Notes: generated by a model not told the origin, from the sequence alone. A stretch of DNA of 64,000 nt from Oxalicibacterium solurbis (GCF_014635845.1 NZ_BMDP01000002.1:124001-188000); one strand, 5' to 3'. Positions 42,917 through 51,441 are shown, counted from the first letter of the stretch. Numbers and translations are program-made.

Positions 42917-43573
42917 CTATATTTTCCAAGCATTTTCGAAGAAAAGTTCTTTTATATTTTTTCTTTTATCCCATTTTTCAATCTCCAACATCGGCGCCGG
43001 ATAAAATTCCTCCACATGCCCGATACACAACACCGCAATCGGCTGACTTCCCTCCGGCATTCCGCATAACTCTCTGATCCGCGCAGGGTCGAACAGCGAC
43101 ACCCAGCCCATGCCGATACCTTCGGCGCGTGCGGCCAGCCACATGTTCTGGATCGCGCATGATGCGGATGCCAGATCCATCTCCGGCATCGTGCGGCGGC
43201 CGAAGATGTATTTCTCTCTTTGATCGGTGAGGCCGACGACCAGCACTTCGGCGCAGGACAGGATGCCTTCCACCTTCAGCTTCATGAATTCGTCCGAGCG
43301 TTCGCCGAGTGCGTCGGCGGTGGCGATGCGTTCTTCATCGACATGCGCGTGGATTGCCTTGCGCAATGCCGGATCGGTGATGCGCAGGAAGCGCCACGGT
43401 TGCATGTAGCCGACGCTGGGCGCCATGTGGGCGGCGTGGATGAAGCGTTCGAGCTGGCCTTCTTCCAGCGGGTCGGGGCGGAAGTGGCGCATGTCGCGGC
43501 GTTCGCGGATGGCGCGATAGACGGCGTCGATCTCGTCGGCGGAAAAGGCGTGGGAATTGTCGGGTGTATTCAT
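42917..43573 (-). CDS. bluB: 5,6-dimethylbenzimidazole synthase (BluB) of the nitroreductase fold
   Basis: A 218-residue FMN enzyme that cuts flavin to make the lower ligand of vitamin B12. It is identified as BluB rather than a general nitroreductase by ERRDMRHFRPDPLEEGQLERFIHAAHMAPSVGYMQPW in outline (residues 24-60), FGRRTMPEMDLASASCAIQNMWLAAR, and EGIGMGWVSLFDPARIREL. The last 25 or so codons (KWDKRKNIKELFFENAWKI) are AT-rich like the adjacent TIR insert, so the native 3' end may have been replaced at the junction near 42990. No other cobalamin gene is in the window. Confidence 0.87.
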   Translation of the reverse strand: MNTPDNSHAFSADEIDAVYRAIRERRDMRHFRPDPLEEGQLERFIHAAHMAPSVGYMQPWRFLRITDPALRKAIHAHVDEERIATADALGERSDEFMKLKVEGILSCAEVLVVGLTDQREKYIFGRRTMPEMDLASASCAIQNMWLAARAEGIGMGWVSLFDPARIRELCGMPEGSQPIAVLCIGHVEEFYPAPMLEIEKWDKRKNIKELFFENAWKI

Positions 43574-43642
43574 GCCGCCATTATCCGTCGAATGGACGGA
43601 CAGGGCGGTTGCGGCGAAGGACGATGGAGTGCGGCGTTTGTT

Positions 43643-44590
43643 TTACGGCGCGTTGGTGGCGGCGACGCAGTTCCGGCCGTTCTGCTTGGCGAGATAGAGT
43701 TGCTTGTCCACCGATTCGATGAAAGCGGTCAGCTTGTCCTTCTCGGTCGGGATGATGGTGCCGACGCCGAGGCTGATGGTGACCTTGCTGCAGATGCCGG
43801 ATTTTTCATGGGCGAGCGCTTCGTTGCAGATCAGCGTGCGGCAGCGTTCGGCGATCTTGAGCGCTGCGTCCTGATCCGTTTCCGGCAGGACGAGCATGAA
43901 TTCCTCGCCGCCGAAGCGGGCGAAGAAGTCGCGCGATCTGCGGGTGGCGGAGCCGAGGATGGTGGCGACGGTCTTCAGGCATTCGTCACCCTGAAGATGG
44001 CCGTAGTGATCGTTGTACTGCTTGAAGTAGTCGATATCGAGCATGACGAGCGACAGCGGCTGGTAATTGCGCCGCGCGTTGTGCCATTCGGCGTCCATCA
44101 CGGTGTCGAACATGCGGCGGTTGGCGACGCCGGTCAGGCCGTCCTTGAAGGACAGCGCTTCGAGTTCCTTCTGCATGTCGATCAGCTTGGCTTCGGTTTT
44201 CTTGCGGTCGCTAATGTCGAACATGAATCCGATCAACGCATCGACTTCGCCATCGGCATTGCGCATGACGTGCACGACGTCGCGTATCCAGACGTAGTTG
44301 CCGTCCTTGGTCAGTGCGCGGTAATCGGCTTCGTGATCGGTGCCGGACTTGGATTGCGAGACGCAGAAGTTGACGACCCATTCGCGATCTTCCGGGTGCA
44401 TGCGCTCGGCCCAGTCGTTGGCGCTGATCCAACTGTCCTGCGTCCAGCCGAGCAAGGCCTCGATCTGCGGCCCGATGTAGGCGAAGGTCATGCTTTTCCA
44501 GTCGATCTTCCACGGAATGGCTTTGGTGGATTCGAGCAGGGTTTTGTAGACGGCAGAGTCGTTTGCCATCTGCGATGCGATGTCGGCCAT
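43643..44590 (-). CDS. Diguanylate cyclase with a PAS sensor domain
   Basis: A 315-residue cytoplasmic signalling protein. Residues 15-130 are a PAS domain of the PAS_3 type (YIGPQIEALLGWTQDSW, MHPEDREWV, YVWIRDVVHVMRNADGEV). Residues 145-312 are a GGDEF domain with an active FGGEEF (residues 226-231) and the I-site RSRD (218-221) for product inhibition. So it should make cyclic-di-GMP, possibly linked to control of the EPS. The sensed signal is unknown. It stands alone on the - strand. Confidence 0.94.
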   Translation of the reverse strand: MADIASQMANDSAVYKTLLESTKAIPWKIDWKSMTFAYIGPQIEALLGWTQDSWISANDWAERMHPEDREWVVNFCVSQSKSGTDHEADYRALTKDGNYVWIRDVVHVMRNADGEVDALIGFMFDISDRKKTEAKLIDMQKELEALSFKDGLTGVANRRMFDTVMDAEWHNARRNYQPLSLVMLDIDYFKQYNDHYGHLQGDECLKTVATILGSATRRSRDFFARFGGEEFMLVLPETDQDAALKIAERCRTLICNEALAHEKSGICSKVTISLGVGTIIPTEKDKLTAFIESVDKQLYLAKQNGRNCVAATNAP

Positions 44591-44779
44591 GGTGTGAATC
44601 GTTTCGAATGCGTTGGCCGTCGTGCTGCGGCAAGTACGAATAATGCTGCTGGGAAACTATGTCGAGGAGACTGTAGCACGGCCGTGCGTGCGGGCGCGCA
44701 AGGTGTGGCCCCGATGCGACGTTCGCTTATCTGTTTGAAAATCTCTTTGCGAATCTGGCTTTGCGTTCGGGTTTCGGAC

Positions 44780-46342
44780 TCAGGCTTCGGACAGGATGCA
44801 GAACCCGCTGATGCCCAGCAGCACGCCGAACAGGTCGATCGTGGCGTTCTGGCCCAGCAGCATGTCGCCGGGCGAGCAGGTGACCGTGTGTTCGATCACA
44901 TCCATGTTGAACAGGCAAAGCAGCGTTTCGTCGCCTTCCTTTCCTTTGTATTGGCGGCGGAAGGCGAGCACGCCGTGCGGCGACGGCAGCAGCGTGATGT
45001 CGCCATGCAGCAACGCAGGATGCGCGCGGCGGAAGGCGATCGTCTTGCGGTAGAACTGCAGCACCGAATGCGGGTCGGTTTCCTGTTTTTCGACATTGAT
45101 CGCGCGATGTTCGTCGCTGACCGGCAGCCACGGTTCGACGCGGCTGAAGCCGCCATGCAGCTTGTTGTTCCACGGCATCGGCGTGCGGCAGCCGTCGCGG
45201 CCCTTGAATTTCGGCCAGAACGATTTGCCGAACGGATCCTGCAGGCGTTCGTAGGGCACTTCGGCCTGTGGCAGGCCCAGTTCTTCTCCCTGATACATGC
45301 AGATGTCGCCGCGCATCGAAAATAGCAGCGCGAGCATTTCCTTGGCCGTCTGTGCGCGGTCGCGGCCGTTGAGCCAGCGCGTCGCCACGCGCGGCTTGTC
45401 GTGATTGCTGAGCGCATAGCAGGCGCGGCCGGGAGCGACGATATTGTTTTCCAGTTCGGTGATGACGTCGCGCGCACGTTGCGCGCTGCTGTCCGGTTGC
45501 ATCATCGCGAAGCTGTAAGCGGAATGCAGGCGCTTGCCTTGCGTGTACTGCCCCATCAGCTTGATCGGATCGTAGCCGCCGACTTCGGCCAGGCTGTAAG
45601 CGCCGTATTCGTCGAGCAGCTTTCGCACGCGTTCGAGGAAGGGCAGCATTTCCGGCTGGCCCTGATCGTAGATATGGTTCTGGAAACCGTAGGGGTGCAA
45701 TGCCGTGCTGGCGTCGTCGCGCGCCGGATTGCTGCGCAGCTGCTTGTCCTGAAAGATGTGATTGCAGGCATCGAAGCGGAAGCCCGCGACGCCCATGTCC
45801 AGCCAGAAACGCATTTCGGAAAGGATCTGTTCCTGCACGGCGGGGCTGTGCATGTTCAGATCGGGCTGGCTGGAAAAGAACGAGTGGAAATAATATTGCC
45901 GCCGTTCCGCATCCCAGCGCCATGCCGGGCCGCCGAATACGGAAACCCAGTTGTTGGGCGGACTGCCGTCCGGTTGCGGCGATGCCCACAGATACCAGTC
46001 GCCCTTGCCGTTCAATCCGAGCCGGCTGTCCTTGAACCACTGATGCTGTTCCGATGTGTGCGAGATCACCATGTCGACGATGATGCCGACGCCGGCAGCC
46101 TTCGCCTTTTCCAGCAGGCTCTGGAAATCTTCCATTGTGCCGAACATGGGATCGACTGCACGGTAATCGGCCACGTCGTAGCCGAAATCGACCATCGGCG
46201 ATTTGAAGAACGGGCTGATCCAGATCGCGTCGACGCCCAGGCTCTTGATATAGGCGAGTTTCTGTTCGATGCCGGCGAGGTCGCCGACGCCGTCGTTGTT
46301 GGAATCGTTGAAGCTGCGCGGATAGACCTGATAAATAATCAT
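44780..46342 (-). CDS. Alpha-glucosidase / oligo-1,6-glucosidase-type GH13 enzyme
   Basis: A 520-residue GH13 hydrolase of the alpha-glucosidase/trehalose-synthase-like group. IIYQVYPRSFNDSNNDGVGDLAG starts the barrel, IIVDMVISHTSEQHQWF is region I, GFRFDACNH holds the nucleophile Asp, SLAEVGG the acid/base Glu, and LSNHDKPRVATRW the third Asp. The protein starts right at the first barrel strand; an in-frame stop directly upstream excludes an N-terminal extension, so the usual WW(K/R)xA lead is missing. No signal peptide is present, so it acts in the cytoplasm on short alpha-glucosides. No sugar transporter lies next to it. Confidence 0.91.
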   Translation of the reverse strand: MIIYQVYPRSFNDSNNDGVGDLAGIEQKLAYIKSLGVDAIWISPFFKSPMVDFGYDVADYRAVDPMFGTMEDFQSLLEKAKAAGVGIIVDMVISHTSEQHQWFKDSRLGLNGKGDWYLWASPQPDGSPPNNWVSVFGGPAWRWDAERRQYYFHSFFSSQPDLNMHSPAVQEQILSEMRFWLDMGVAGFRFDACNHIFQDKQLRSNPARDDASTALHPYGFQNHIYDQGQPEMLPFLERVRKLLDEYGAYSLAEVGGYDPIKLMGQYTQGKRLHSAYSFAMMQPDSSAQRARDVITELENNIVAPGRACYALSNHDKPRVATRWLNGRDRAQTAKEMLALLFSMRGDICMYQGEELGLPQAEVPYERLQDPFGKSFWPKFKGRDGCRTPMPWNNKLHGGFSRVEPWLPVSDEHRAINVEKQETDPHSVLQFYRKTIAFRRAHPALLHGDITLLPSPHGVLAFRRQYKGKEGDETLLCLFNMDVIEHTVTCSPGDMLLGQNATIDLFGVLLGISGFCILSEA

Positions 46343-46685
46343 GGAGTCTCAATCATGAAGTCTCGCTACGTATCTGAGTATTTATTGGAATGCGTCTTCG
46401 CGTCCGACAAGCGGAAGGCGGATGGAGTTCCGCCGTGGCAATAGCCGGAGCAGGTAAACATGCCGCCAGACGGATTGTGCATCAAGCGGCGCGGATCTGC
46501 AGCGGCAACGGATCAGCGCAGAAATTCAGATGGTAAAGATGGAGGCGAGCGCGAAAGAAAAACCGCACGATGCATGCGAAGAGACGATGCACGATAAAGG
46601 AAGTGCGGAAAAAAAAGAAGACGCGGAAATGGATGGGCAACAAAATCGTGCACAGGATGTGCATATTAATCGCACACGCACGAAC

Positions 46686-46725
46686 GGTTGCCTGGAACGA
46701 AAACCGGTTTCCGTTCCAGGCAGCC
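46686..46725. repeat. Long inverted repeat (14-bp stem) before the small-protein terminator
   Basis: GGTTGCCTGGAACG and CGTTCCAGGCAGCC pair over 14 positions (one G-U) around a 12-base loop. No T-run follows directly. The adjacent terminator suggests a tandem hairpin structure at an RNA 3' end. Confidence 0.6.
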
Positions 46726-46728
46726 AAT

Positions 46729-46757
46729 AAAAAAGACAGGCGATGCCTGCCTTTTTA
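46729..46757. terminator. Bidirectional intrinsic terminator
   Basis: CAGGC, loop GAT, GCCTG, with an A-rich flank on the left and CTTTTTA on the right. It lies 11 bases beyond the stop of the Lys/Ala-rich small protein gene on the - strand and probably ends it. It could also end a transcript coming from the left. Confidence 0.82.
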
Positions 46758-46767
46758 TGGCAATCGA

Positions 46768-46968
46768 TTACTTGGCTTCAGGAGCGGCTGCTGGTGCAGC
46801 AGCTTTTGCCTTGGATTTTTTCTTCGATGCTTTGTGCTTTTTGGTGTGTGCTTTCGTTGCTTTGGCTTCTTTTGCGGCCGGAGCGGCAGCGCCGGCCGCA
46901 GCAGGTTCTTGTGCGAATGCGACGGATGCAAACAGGCCGGCAACCAGGACAGCGATCAATTTTTTCAT
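46768..46968 (-). CDS. Small secreted Ala/Lys-rich protein
   Basis: A 66-residue protein with a clear signal peptide (LIAVLVAGLFASVAFAQ). The mature 46 or so residues are nearly all Ala, Lys, Pro and Glu (AHTKKHKASKKKSKAKAAAPA), so the product is basic and probably disordered. AGAGAG precedes the start and a terminator follows the stop. Such small periplasmic basic proteins are common in Burkholderiales and have no proven function; they may coat the envelope or buffer acid. Confidence 0.78.
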   Translation of the reverse strand: MKKLIAVLVAGLFASVAFAQEPAAAGAAAPAAKEAKATKAHTKKHKASKKKSKAKAAAPAAAPEAK

Positions 46969-47283
46969 GTGAATGCTCTCTCTAAAGGGTAAGAAAATAC
47001 GAATCGATGCCGATCCGTACTGGCTTTAACGCCTGCCGGAAAGGGCGGTTGACGCATTTTTCAAAAAACTTTGCGACGGAGGGGCGGTCGGTTTGCAGGA
47101 TTTCCCGGCAAGCAAAGAAACTGTCGGCAGGGAGGAACGGCGCGTCGGCCCGGACGGCGACGGCTGTAGACACGGCGCAAGTCTGTCCTTATCCTGTGTG
47201 CGCCGGCCAAGCGCCGCACCAATAAAAAGGCATTGCAGACACGATGCTGACAACAGAGACAGTTTCACAGGAGAGGCGCGGGT
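46969..47283 (+). other. Intergenic region before the TctD-like regulator gene
   Basis: This 315-bp gap lies between divergent genes (small basic protein on -, response regulator on +), so it should hold both promoters. A TTGACG at about 47051 may be a -35 element, but no matching -10 is clear. A possible 72-codon frame at 47007 has no ribosome site and an unnatural composition, so it was not called. Confidence 0.4.
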
Positions 47284-47958
47284 ATGCGCATACTGATAGT
47301 CGAAGACGACGAAGTTTTGTCCGCCGCGTTGACGCGTGCGCTGAGCCAGGCTTCGTACAACGTCGATTGCGTGGACAACGGCGAAGATGCATTGCGCGCG
47401 CTCAATACTGATACTTATGCGCTGGTGCTGCTGGATATCAATCTGCCCAAGCTGGACGGCCTGACCGTGCTGCGCCGCCTGCGCGAACGCCGCTCGCGTA
47501 TTCCTGTCCTGATCCTGACCGCGCGCGATACGCTGGACGATCGCGTGCTCGGCCTCGATCTTGGCGCCGACGATTACATGACCAAGCCGTTTGACCTGCC
47601 CGAGTTCGAGGCGCGTGTGCGTGCGCTGATCCGTCGCGGCCAGTTCGATGCCGGCAAGAGCCTGACGCACGGCGGCCTGCGTTTCGATCTGGAGGCGCAT
47701 CGCCTCTTCTACAACGAGCAGCCGGTGGAGCTTTCCGTGCGGGAACTGGCGGTGCTGGAGCTGCTGCTGTCGCGCCAGGGGCAGGTGGTGACGAAGGAAC
47801 AGATGGTCGATCGCCTGTTCGGCTGGGGCGACGACGGTGGCAGCAATGCGATCGAAGTCTACGTGCATCGCGTACGCAAGAAACTGGAGCCATTCAATAT
47901 CAACATCCGCACCGTGCGCGGCATGGGCTATCTGCTGGAGAAGGCCGGTGAAGCCTGA
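47284..47958 (+). CDS. OmpR-family response regulator (TctD/QseB-like)
   Basis: A 224-residue DNA-binding response regulator. The receiver domain has acidic pocket Glu-Asp-Asp in LIVEDDEVL, the phosphoacceptor Asp51 in LLDINLP, and Lys in MTKPFDLPEF. The winged-helix domain (about 125-220) has LSVRELAVLELLLSRQGQVVTKEQMVDRLFG and SNAIEVYVHRVRKKLEPFNINIRTVRGMGY in outline. It overlaps the partner kinase gene by 11 bases. Many relatives control tricarboxylate transporters, but none is next to it here. Confidence 0.94.
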   Translation: MRILIVEDDEVLSAALTRALSQASYNVDCVDNGEDALRALNTDTYALVLLDINLPKLDGLTVLRRLRERRSRIPVLILTARDTLDDRVLGLDLGADDYMTKPFDLPEFEARVRALIRRGQFDAGKSLTHGGLRFDLEAHRLFYNEQPVELSVRELAVLELLLSRQGQVVTKEQMVDRLFGWGDDGGSNAIEVYVHRVRKKLEPFNINIRTVRGMGYLLEKAGEA

Positions 47959-49381
47959 TAGCGCAAAGAGCAAGGGCGGTCCGACGGCGAACCCTACATT
48001 ACGCAGCCGGTTGATGCGGCTGGTGCTGATTCCGCTGTCGGTGATCCTGCTGATCGATATCGCCGGCAGCTATTTCGTCGTGCGCCATGTCGCCAATAGC
48101 GTCTATGACATCGAACTCAACGAGATCGCGCGCGAACTGCTGCTGCATGTCACACATGACGGCCGGGAATTCGGTTTCAACCTGTCGGCCGAGGCGGAAC
48201 GCACGCTGTTCCTCGACGAAGAGGACGATGTCTTTTACCTGATTACGACCGATGATGGCGATATCCTCGCCGGCGATCCGACGCTGCCGGCGCGGAAGAA
48301 ACGCCGCAACGGCAGCGAGACCGCCTATTACGACGACGTCTTCGACGGCAAGCCGGTACGCATCGCCTTGCTGCACAGCCAGCCGCTGGTGCATCCAGCC
48401 AGCGAACCCGTCACCATCCAGGTGGCGGAAACGCAGGGCAAGCGCGATCGCTACATGCGCACGCTGTTGCTGCAGGTGATCCTGCCGCAGGTACTGCTGA
48501 TCCTGATCGCCGGCGTGCTGATCTGGCGCGGTGTGGCACAGGGGCTGGCACCACTGCGCAAGCTGCAGCATGAAGTCGGCATGCGCTCGCATCTCGATTT
48601 GAGCCCCATCCATGCAACCGATGTGCCGGGCGAAGTGGAACCGCTGGTGGGGGCCGTCAACGACCTGATGACGCGTGTCGATGCCGTGCTCGGTTTTCAG
48701 GAACGTTTCATCGCCGATACCGCGCATCAGCTGCGCACGCCGGTTGCCGGCCTGAAGGCACATCTCGAACTGGCGCTGCGCGAAACCGATTTCACGCAGG
48801 TGCAGCGCGCCCTGGGTCATCTTTATACAAGTGCGGAACGGTTGTCGCGCCTGGTGTCGCAGTTGCTGTCACTGGCGCGCAATGAACCGCACAACGTGGT
48901 CGCCAATTTCCAGCCGTTCGATTTGAACCAGGTCGCGCTGCGTGCGACGCAGGACTGGGTGCCGCATGCGTACAAGAAGGATATCGATCTAGGTTTCGAA
49001 GCATCCGAAAAGCCGGTGCAGCTGAACGGCGAAGCGGTGCGCGTGACCGAGATGATCAACAACCTCGTCGACAATGCGATTCGCTACACGCCGTCCGGCG
49101 GTCACGTCACGGTGCGCATCCTGCAGGATGAAGAATCTGCTCACCTGATCGTCAGCGATGACGGCCCACGCATTCCGGTCGAAGAGCGCCAGCGCATCTT
49201 CGAACGCTTCCATCGTCTGCTGGGGACACATGAAGAAGGCAGCGGACTGGGTCTGGCGATCGTTCACGAAATCGCCACGTTGCATAACGCGGCCATCGCG
49301 CTGGAAGACGATACGGACGGCGTCGGCAATACCTTCACGGTCTCCTTTCCGATTCCGCATGCCGAGCAGCATCAGGCATGA
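47948..49381 (+). CDS. Sensor histidine kinase (TctE-like)
   Basis: A 477-residue membrane kinase. The first helix is RLVLIPLSVILLIDIAGSYFVV (about 24-46), a periplasmic sensor of 130 residues follows (ELNEIARELLLHVTHDG, acidic FLDEEDDVFYLITTDDGD), and the second helix is VILPQVLLILIAGVLIW. Then come a HAMP-like linker, the H box with His260 (IADTAHQLRTPVAGL), and an ATPase part with NLVDNAIRYTPSGG and EGSGLGLAIVHEI. The usual G1 box DNGPGIP reads DDGPRIPVEERQRIFERF, with Arg at a normal Gly. The GTG start at 47948 has GGAG at 47937-47940. The 2TM layout and 1TCS_N-like region fit the TctE family. Confidence 0.92.
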   Translation: MKPDSAKSKGGPTANPTLRSRLMRLVLIPLSVILLIDIAGSYFVVRHVANSVYDIELNEIARELLLHVTHDGREFGFNLSAEAERTLFLDEEDDVFYLITTDDGDILAGDPTLPARKKRRNGSETAYYDDVFDGKPVRIALLHSQPLVHPASEPVTIQVAETQGKRDRYMRTLLLQVILPQVLLILIAGVLIWRGVAQGLAPLRKLQHEVGMRSHLDLSPIHATDVPGEVEPLVGAVNDLMTRVDAVLGFQERFIADTAHQLRTPVAGLKAHLELALRETDFTQVQRALGHLYTSAERLSRLVSQLLSLARNEPHNVVANFQPFDLNQVALRATQDWVPHAYKKDIDLGFEASEKPVQLNGEAVRVTEMINNLVDNAIRYTPSGGHVTVRILQDEESAHLIVSDDGPRIPVEERQRIFERFHRLLGTHEEGSGLGLAIVHEIATLHNAAIALEDDTDGVGNTFTVSFPIPHAEQHQA

Positions 49382-49481
49382 CGACCATCCTGAAAAACAG
49401 GCAGGCGCGCGCGCATCGCGCTATGCTCTTTGCGTACGTATTTGTGCAGGTATGGTACGCAAGCGAATGCGAAGGTGAACT

Positions 49482-50561
49482 GTGAGCAAGACGGACGAAG
49501 AACTGCAGAAGGCAATCCTCAGCAACATCCCGGATCAGGCATGGCTGAAGGATGCCGATTCGCGTTACATCCTCGTCAACGAAGCCTTCGCTACTGCCTG
49601 CGGACTGCCGGAAGCGCAGATATTGAACCGCAGGCCGGTGGATGTCTGGCCCCAGGAATGGGGACAGGAATACATCGAAACCGATCGACGCGTGATGGAG
49701 CAGGGCGTGCGCCTGCGCTACGAAGAACAACGGCACGGGCAGGACGGTACGCTGCGCTGGTACGACACGATCAAGACGCCGATCCGCAATGCCGAAGGCG
49801 AGGTGATCGGTACCACCGGCATTTCGCGCGATATCACCGACCGCAAGATGGCCGAGCAGGAATTGCTGGAATCGCGCAGTCAGTTGCGTGAGCTGTCGGC
49901 CTATCTGCAATCGGTGCGCGAGGAAGAACGCACGCGCATATCACGCGAACTGCACGACGAACTCGGCCAGTCGCTGACGGCGATTCGCATCGGCCTCGGT
50001 GTGCTGGAGACGCAATACGGCTTGCAGAATGCGTCGGCGGCACAGGCTGCGGAATGGGCGAAGAATCTGCAGCAGCTGAAGCACATCGCCGATTCAACCG
50101 TCGAGTCGGTGCAGCGCATCGCTGCCGATCTGCGGCCGCTGATCCTGGACGAACTCGGTCTGGCTTCCGCGCTGGACTGGCTGCTCGAATCGTTTTCGGA
50201 GCGCAGCGGGATTGCATTCAACCTGGTGGTCCAGCCGAAACTGCCGGCTTTCGATCGCGATGTCAGCACTGCTATCTTCCGCATCCTGCAGGAAGCGTTG
50301 ACCAACGTGATTCGTCACAGCCACGCAACGGCAGTGGTGGTCGAGTTGCAGGAAGACGGCAATGCGATCACGCTGCGCATTGCCGACAATGGCTGCGGCA
50401 TCGATTCGGTCGAATCGCACGAAAATAGCATCGGCCTGCTCGGTATGCGCGAGCGCGCCTTCATGCTGGGCGGAAGATTGAAGATACAAAGCCGGCCGGG
50501 ATCGGGCATGCGCATCGACGTGCAGATTCCGCTGGCGCAGAACAACGGAGAGCGACCATGA
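49482..50561 (+). CDS. Soluble PAS-containing histidine kinase of the NarL/UhpB type
   Basis: A 359-residue cytoplasmic kinase. One PAS domain (residues 5-125: ILSNIPDQAWLKDADSRYILVN, IKTPIRNAEGEVIGTTGISRDIT in outline) is followed by a HisKA_3 dimerisation domain with phosphoacceptor His158 in RISRELHDELGQSLTAI. The HATPase part has FRILQEALTNVIRHSHA and ADNGCGI...GLLGMRERAFMLGG. No membrane helix is present, so it senses an internal signal such as redox or a bound cofactor. It is coupled by a four-base overlap to the regulator gene. Start is GTG 49482. Confidence 0.93.
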   Translation: MSKTDEELQKAILSNIPDQAWLKDADSRYILVNEAFATACGLPEAQILNRRPVDVWPQEWGQEYIETDRRVMEQGVRLRYEEQRHGQDGTLRWYDTIKTPIRNAEGEVIGTTGISRDITDRKMAEQELLESRSQLRELSAYLQSVREEERTRISRELHDELGQSLTAIRIGLGVLETQYGLQNASAAQAAEWAKNLQQLKHIADSTVESVQRIAADLRPLILDELGLASALDWLLESFSERSGIAFNLVVQPKLPAFDRDVSTAIFRILQEALTNVIRHSHATAVVVELQEDGNAITLRIADNGCGIDSVESHENSIGLLGMRERAFMLGGRLKIQSRPGSGMRIDVQIPLAQNNGERP

Positions 50562-51214
50562 CGCGCGGCATGATCCGTGTATTCATTGCCGACGACCACG
50601 CGATCATTCGTGACGGTCTGAAGCAGATCATTTCCTTCGTCTCCAACATGGAGGTGGCGGGCGAGGCCGGCGACGGTGACGAAGTGCTGCAGAAGGTGCG
50701 TACGGTGCAGTTCGACGTGCTGGTGCTGGACATGTCGATGCCGGGCAAGAGCGGCATCGCACTGATCCAGCAGATCAAGGCGATCAGGCCGGCGCTGCCC
50801 ATCCTCGTGCTGAGCATGCATCAGGAAAGCCAGTACGCGGTGCAGGCGATGCGCGCCGGTGCGGCCGGCTACATCACGAAGAACACCGCATCCAGCCAGT
50901 TGATCGAAGGCATACGCCGCGTGGCCGAAGGCGGCAGCTTCGTGTCGCCCGGCATTTCCGAGAAGCTGATCCGGCAGATGCACAAGCCCGATGCCGACCT
51001 GCCGCATACGCAACTGACGCCGCGCGAGTTCCAGATCTTCAACATGCTGGTGGAAGGGCATTCTGTCAATGACATCGCCCGCATTCTGTCGCTCAGCAAC
51101 AAGACCATCAGCACGCACAAGGCTGCCATCCTGCAGAAGATGGAAGCCTCCACCACGGCCAACCTCGTCTACTACGCGATGAAACACGGCCTGATCAACG
51201 AAGGCTACGACTAG
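50558..51214 (+). CDS. NarL/FixJ-family (LuxR-type) response regulator
   Basis: A 218-residue regulator. The receiver has the acidic pair in FIADDHAIIRDGL, phosphoacceptor Asp58 in VLDMSMPGKSG, and the Lys in GYITKNTASSQLIEGI. The C-terminal LuxR helix-turn-helix is LTPREFQIFNMLVEGHSVNDIARILSLSNKTISTHKAAIL in outline. It pairs with the kinase just upstream. A 26-bp inverted repeat lies in the next gap (51280-51305) and is a candidate site for this protein. Confidence 0.94.
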   Translation: MTRGMIRVFIADDHAIIRDGLKQIISFVSNMEVAGEAGDGDEVLQKVRTVQFDVLVLDMSMPGKSGIALIQQIKAIRPALPILVLSMHQESQYAVQAMRAGAAGYITKNTASSQLIEGIRRVAEGGSFVSPGISEKLIRQMHKPDADLPHTQLTPREFQIFNMLVEGHSVNDIARILSLSNKTISTHKAAILQKMEASTTANLVYYAMKHGLINEGYD

Positions 51215-51279
51215 CTTTCGGTCCCGCTTCTCTTTCTCGAAATTTTCCCTGCAGCAATTTCTTTGCTGTCATGTTGCGC

Positions 51280-51305
51280 CGCATCTAGGAAAATCCCTAG
51301 ATGCG
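51280..51305. promoter_or_regulatory. Inverted repeat before the amidohydrolase operon (candidate operator)
   Basis: CGCATCTAGG, six bases (AAAATC), CCTAGATGCG: a perfect 10-bp inverted repeat. It sits 66 bases after the response regulator stop and 137 bases before the amidohydrolase start. There is no T-run, so an operator is more likely than a terminator. Confidence 0.6.
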
Positions 51306-51441
51306 AATCAGGCGATTCCGATTCCCGGTGCCGCAATTGCGCCGTATGCTCTTTTCCATGGATACGCCCCGCTGAAGTTTCCGGCAACGGGTTTCGCGGT
51401 GCGGTCGGCTTTTGAAGCAATGACAACCTGGAGGAGACACC

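Larger units (their letters stand above)
46343..46767. other. 425-bp region without a certain gene, holding two hairpins
   Basis: No well-supported gene was found. A + strand frame at 46530-46730 could encode a very charged 66-residue peptide but has no ribosome site. The region ends with a long hairpin (46686-46725) and a terminator (46729-46757). A promoter for the - strand GH13 gene should lie at the left end. A short RNA ending at the terminator is possible. Confidence 0.4.

Noticed and set aside
41842-42917. Insertion sequence or integrase at the AT-rich insert
   Set aside because: No transposase frame, terminal repeats or target duplication were seen; the palindrome at the left edge looks like a terminator.
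43220-45325. 701-codon + strand frame across bluB, the cyclase and the GH13 gene
   Set aside because: It lies antisense to three recognised genes and has no domain or ribosome site.
47007-47225. 72-codon + strand frame before the TctD-like gene
   Set aside because: No ribosome site, unnatural composition, and it occupies a promoter region.
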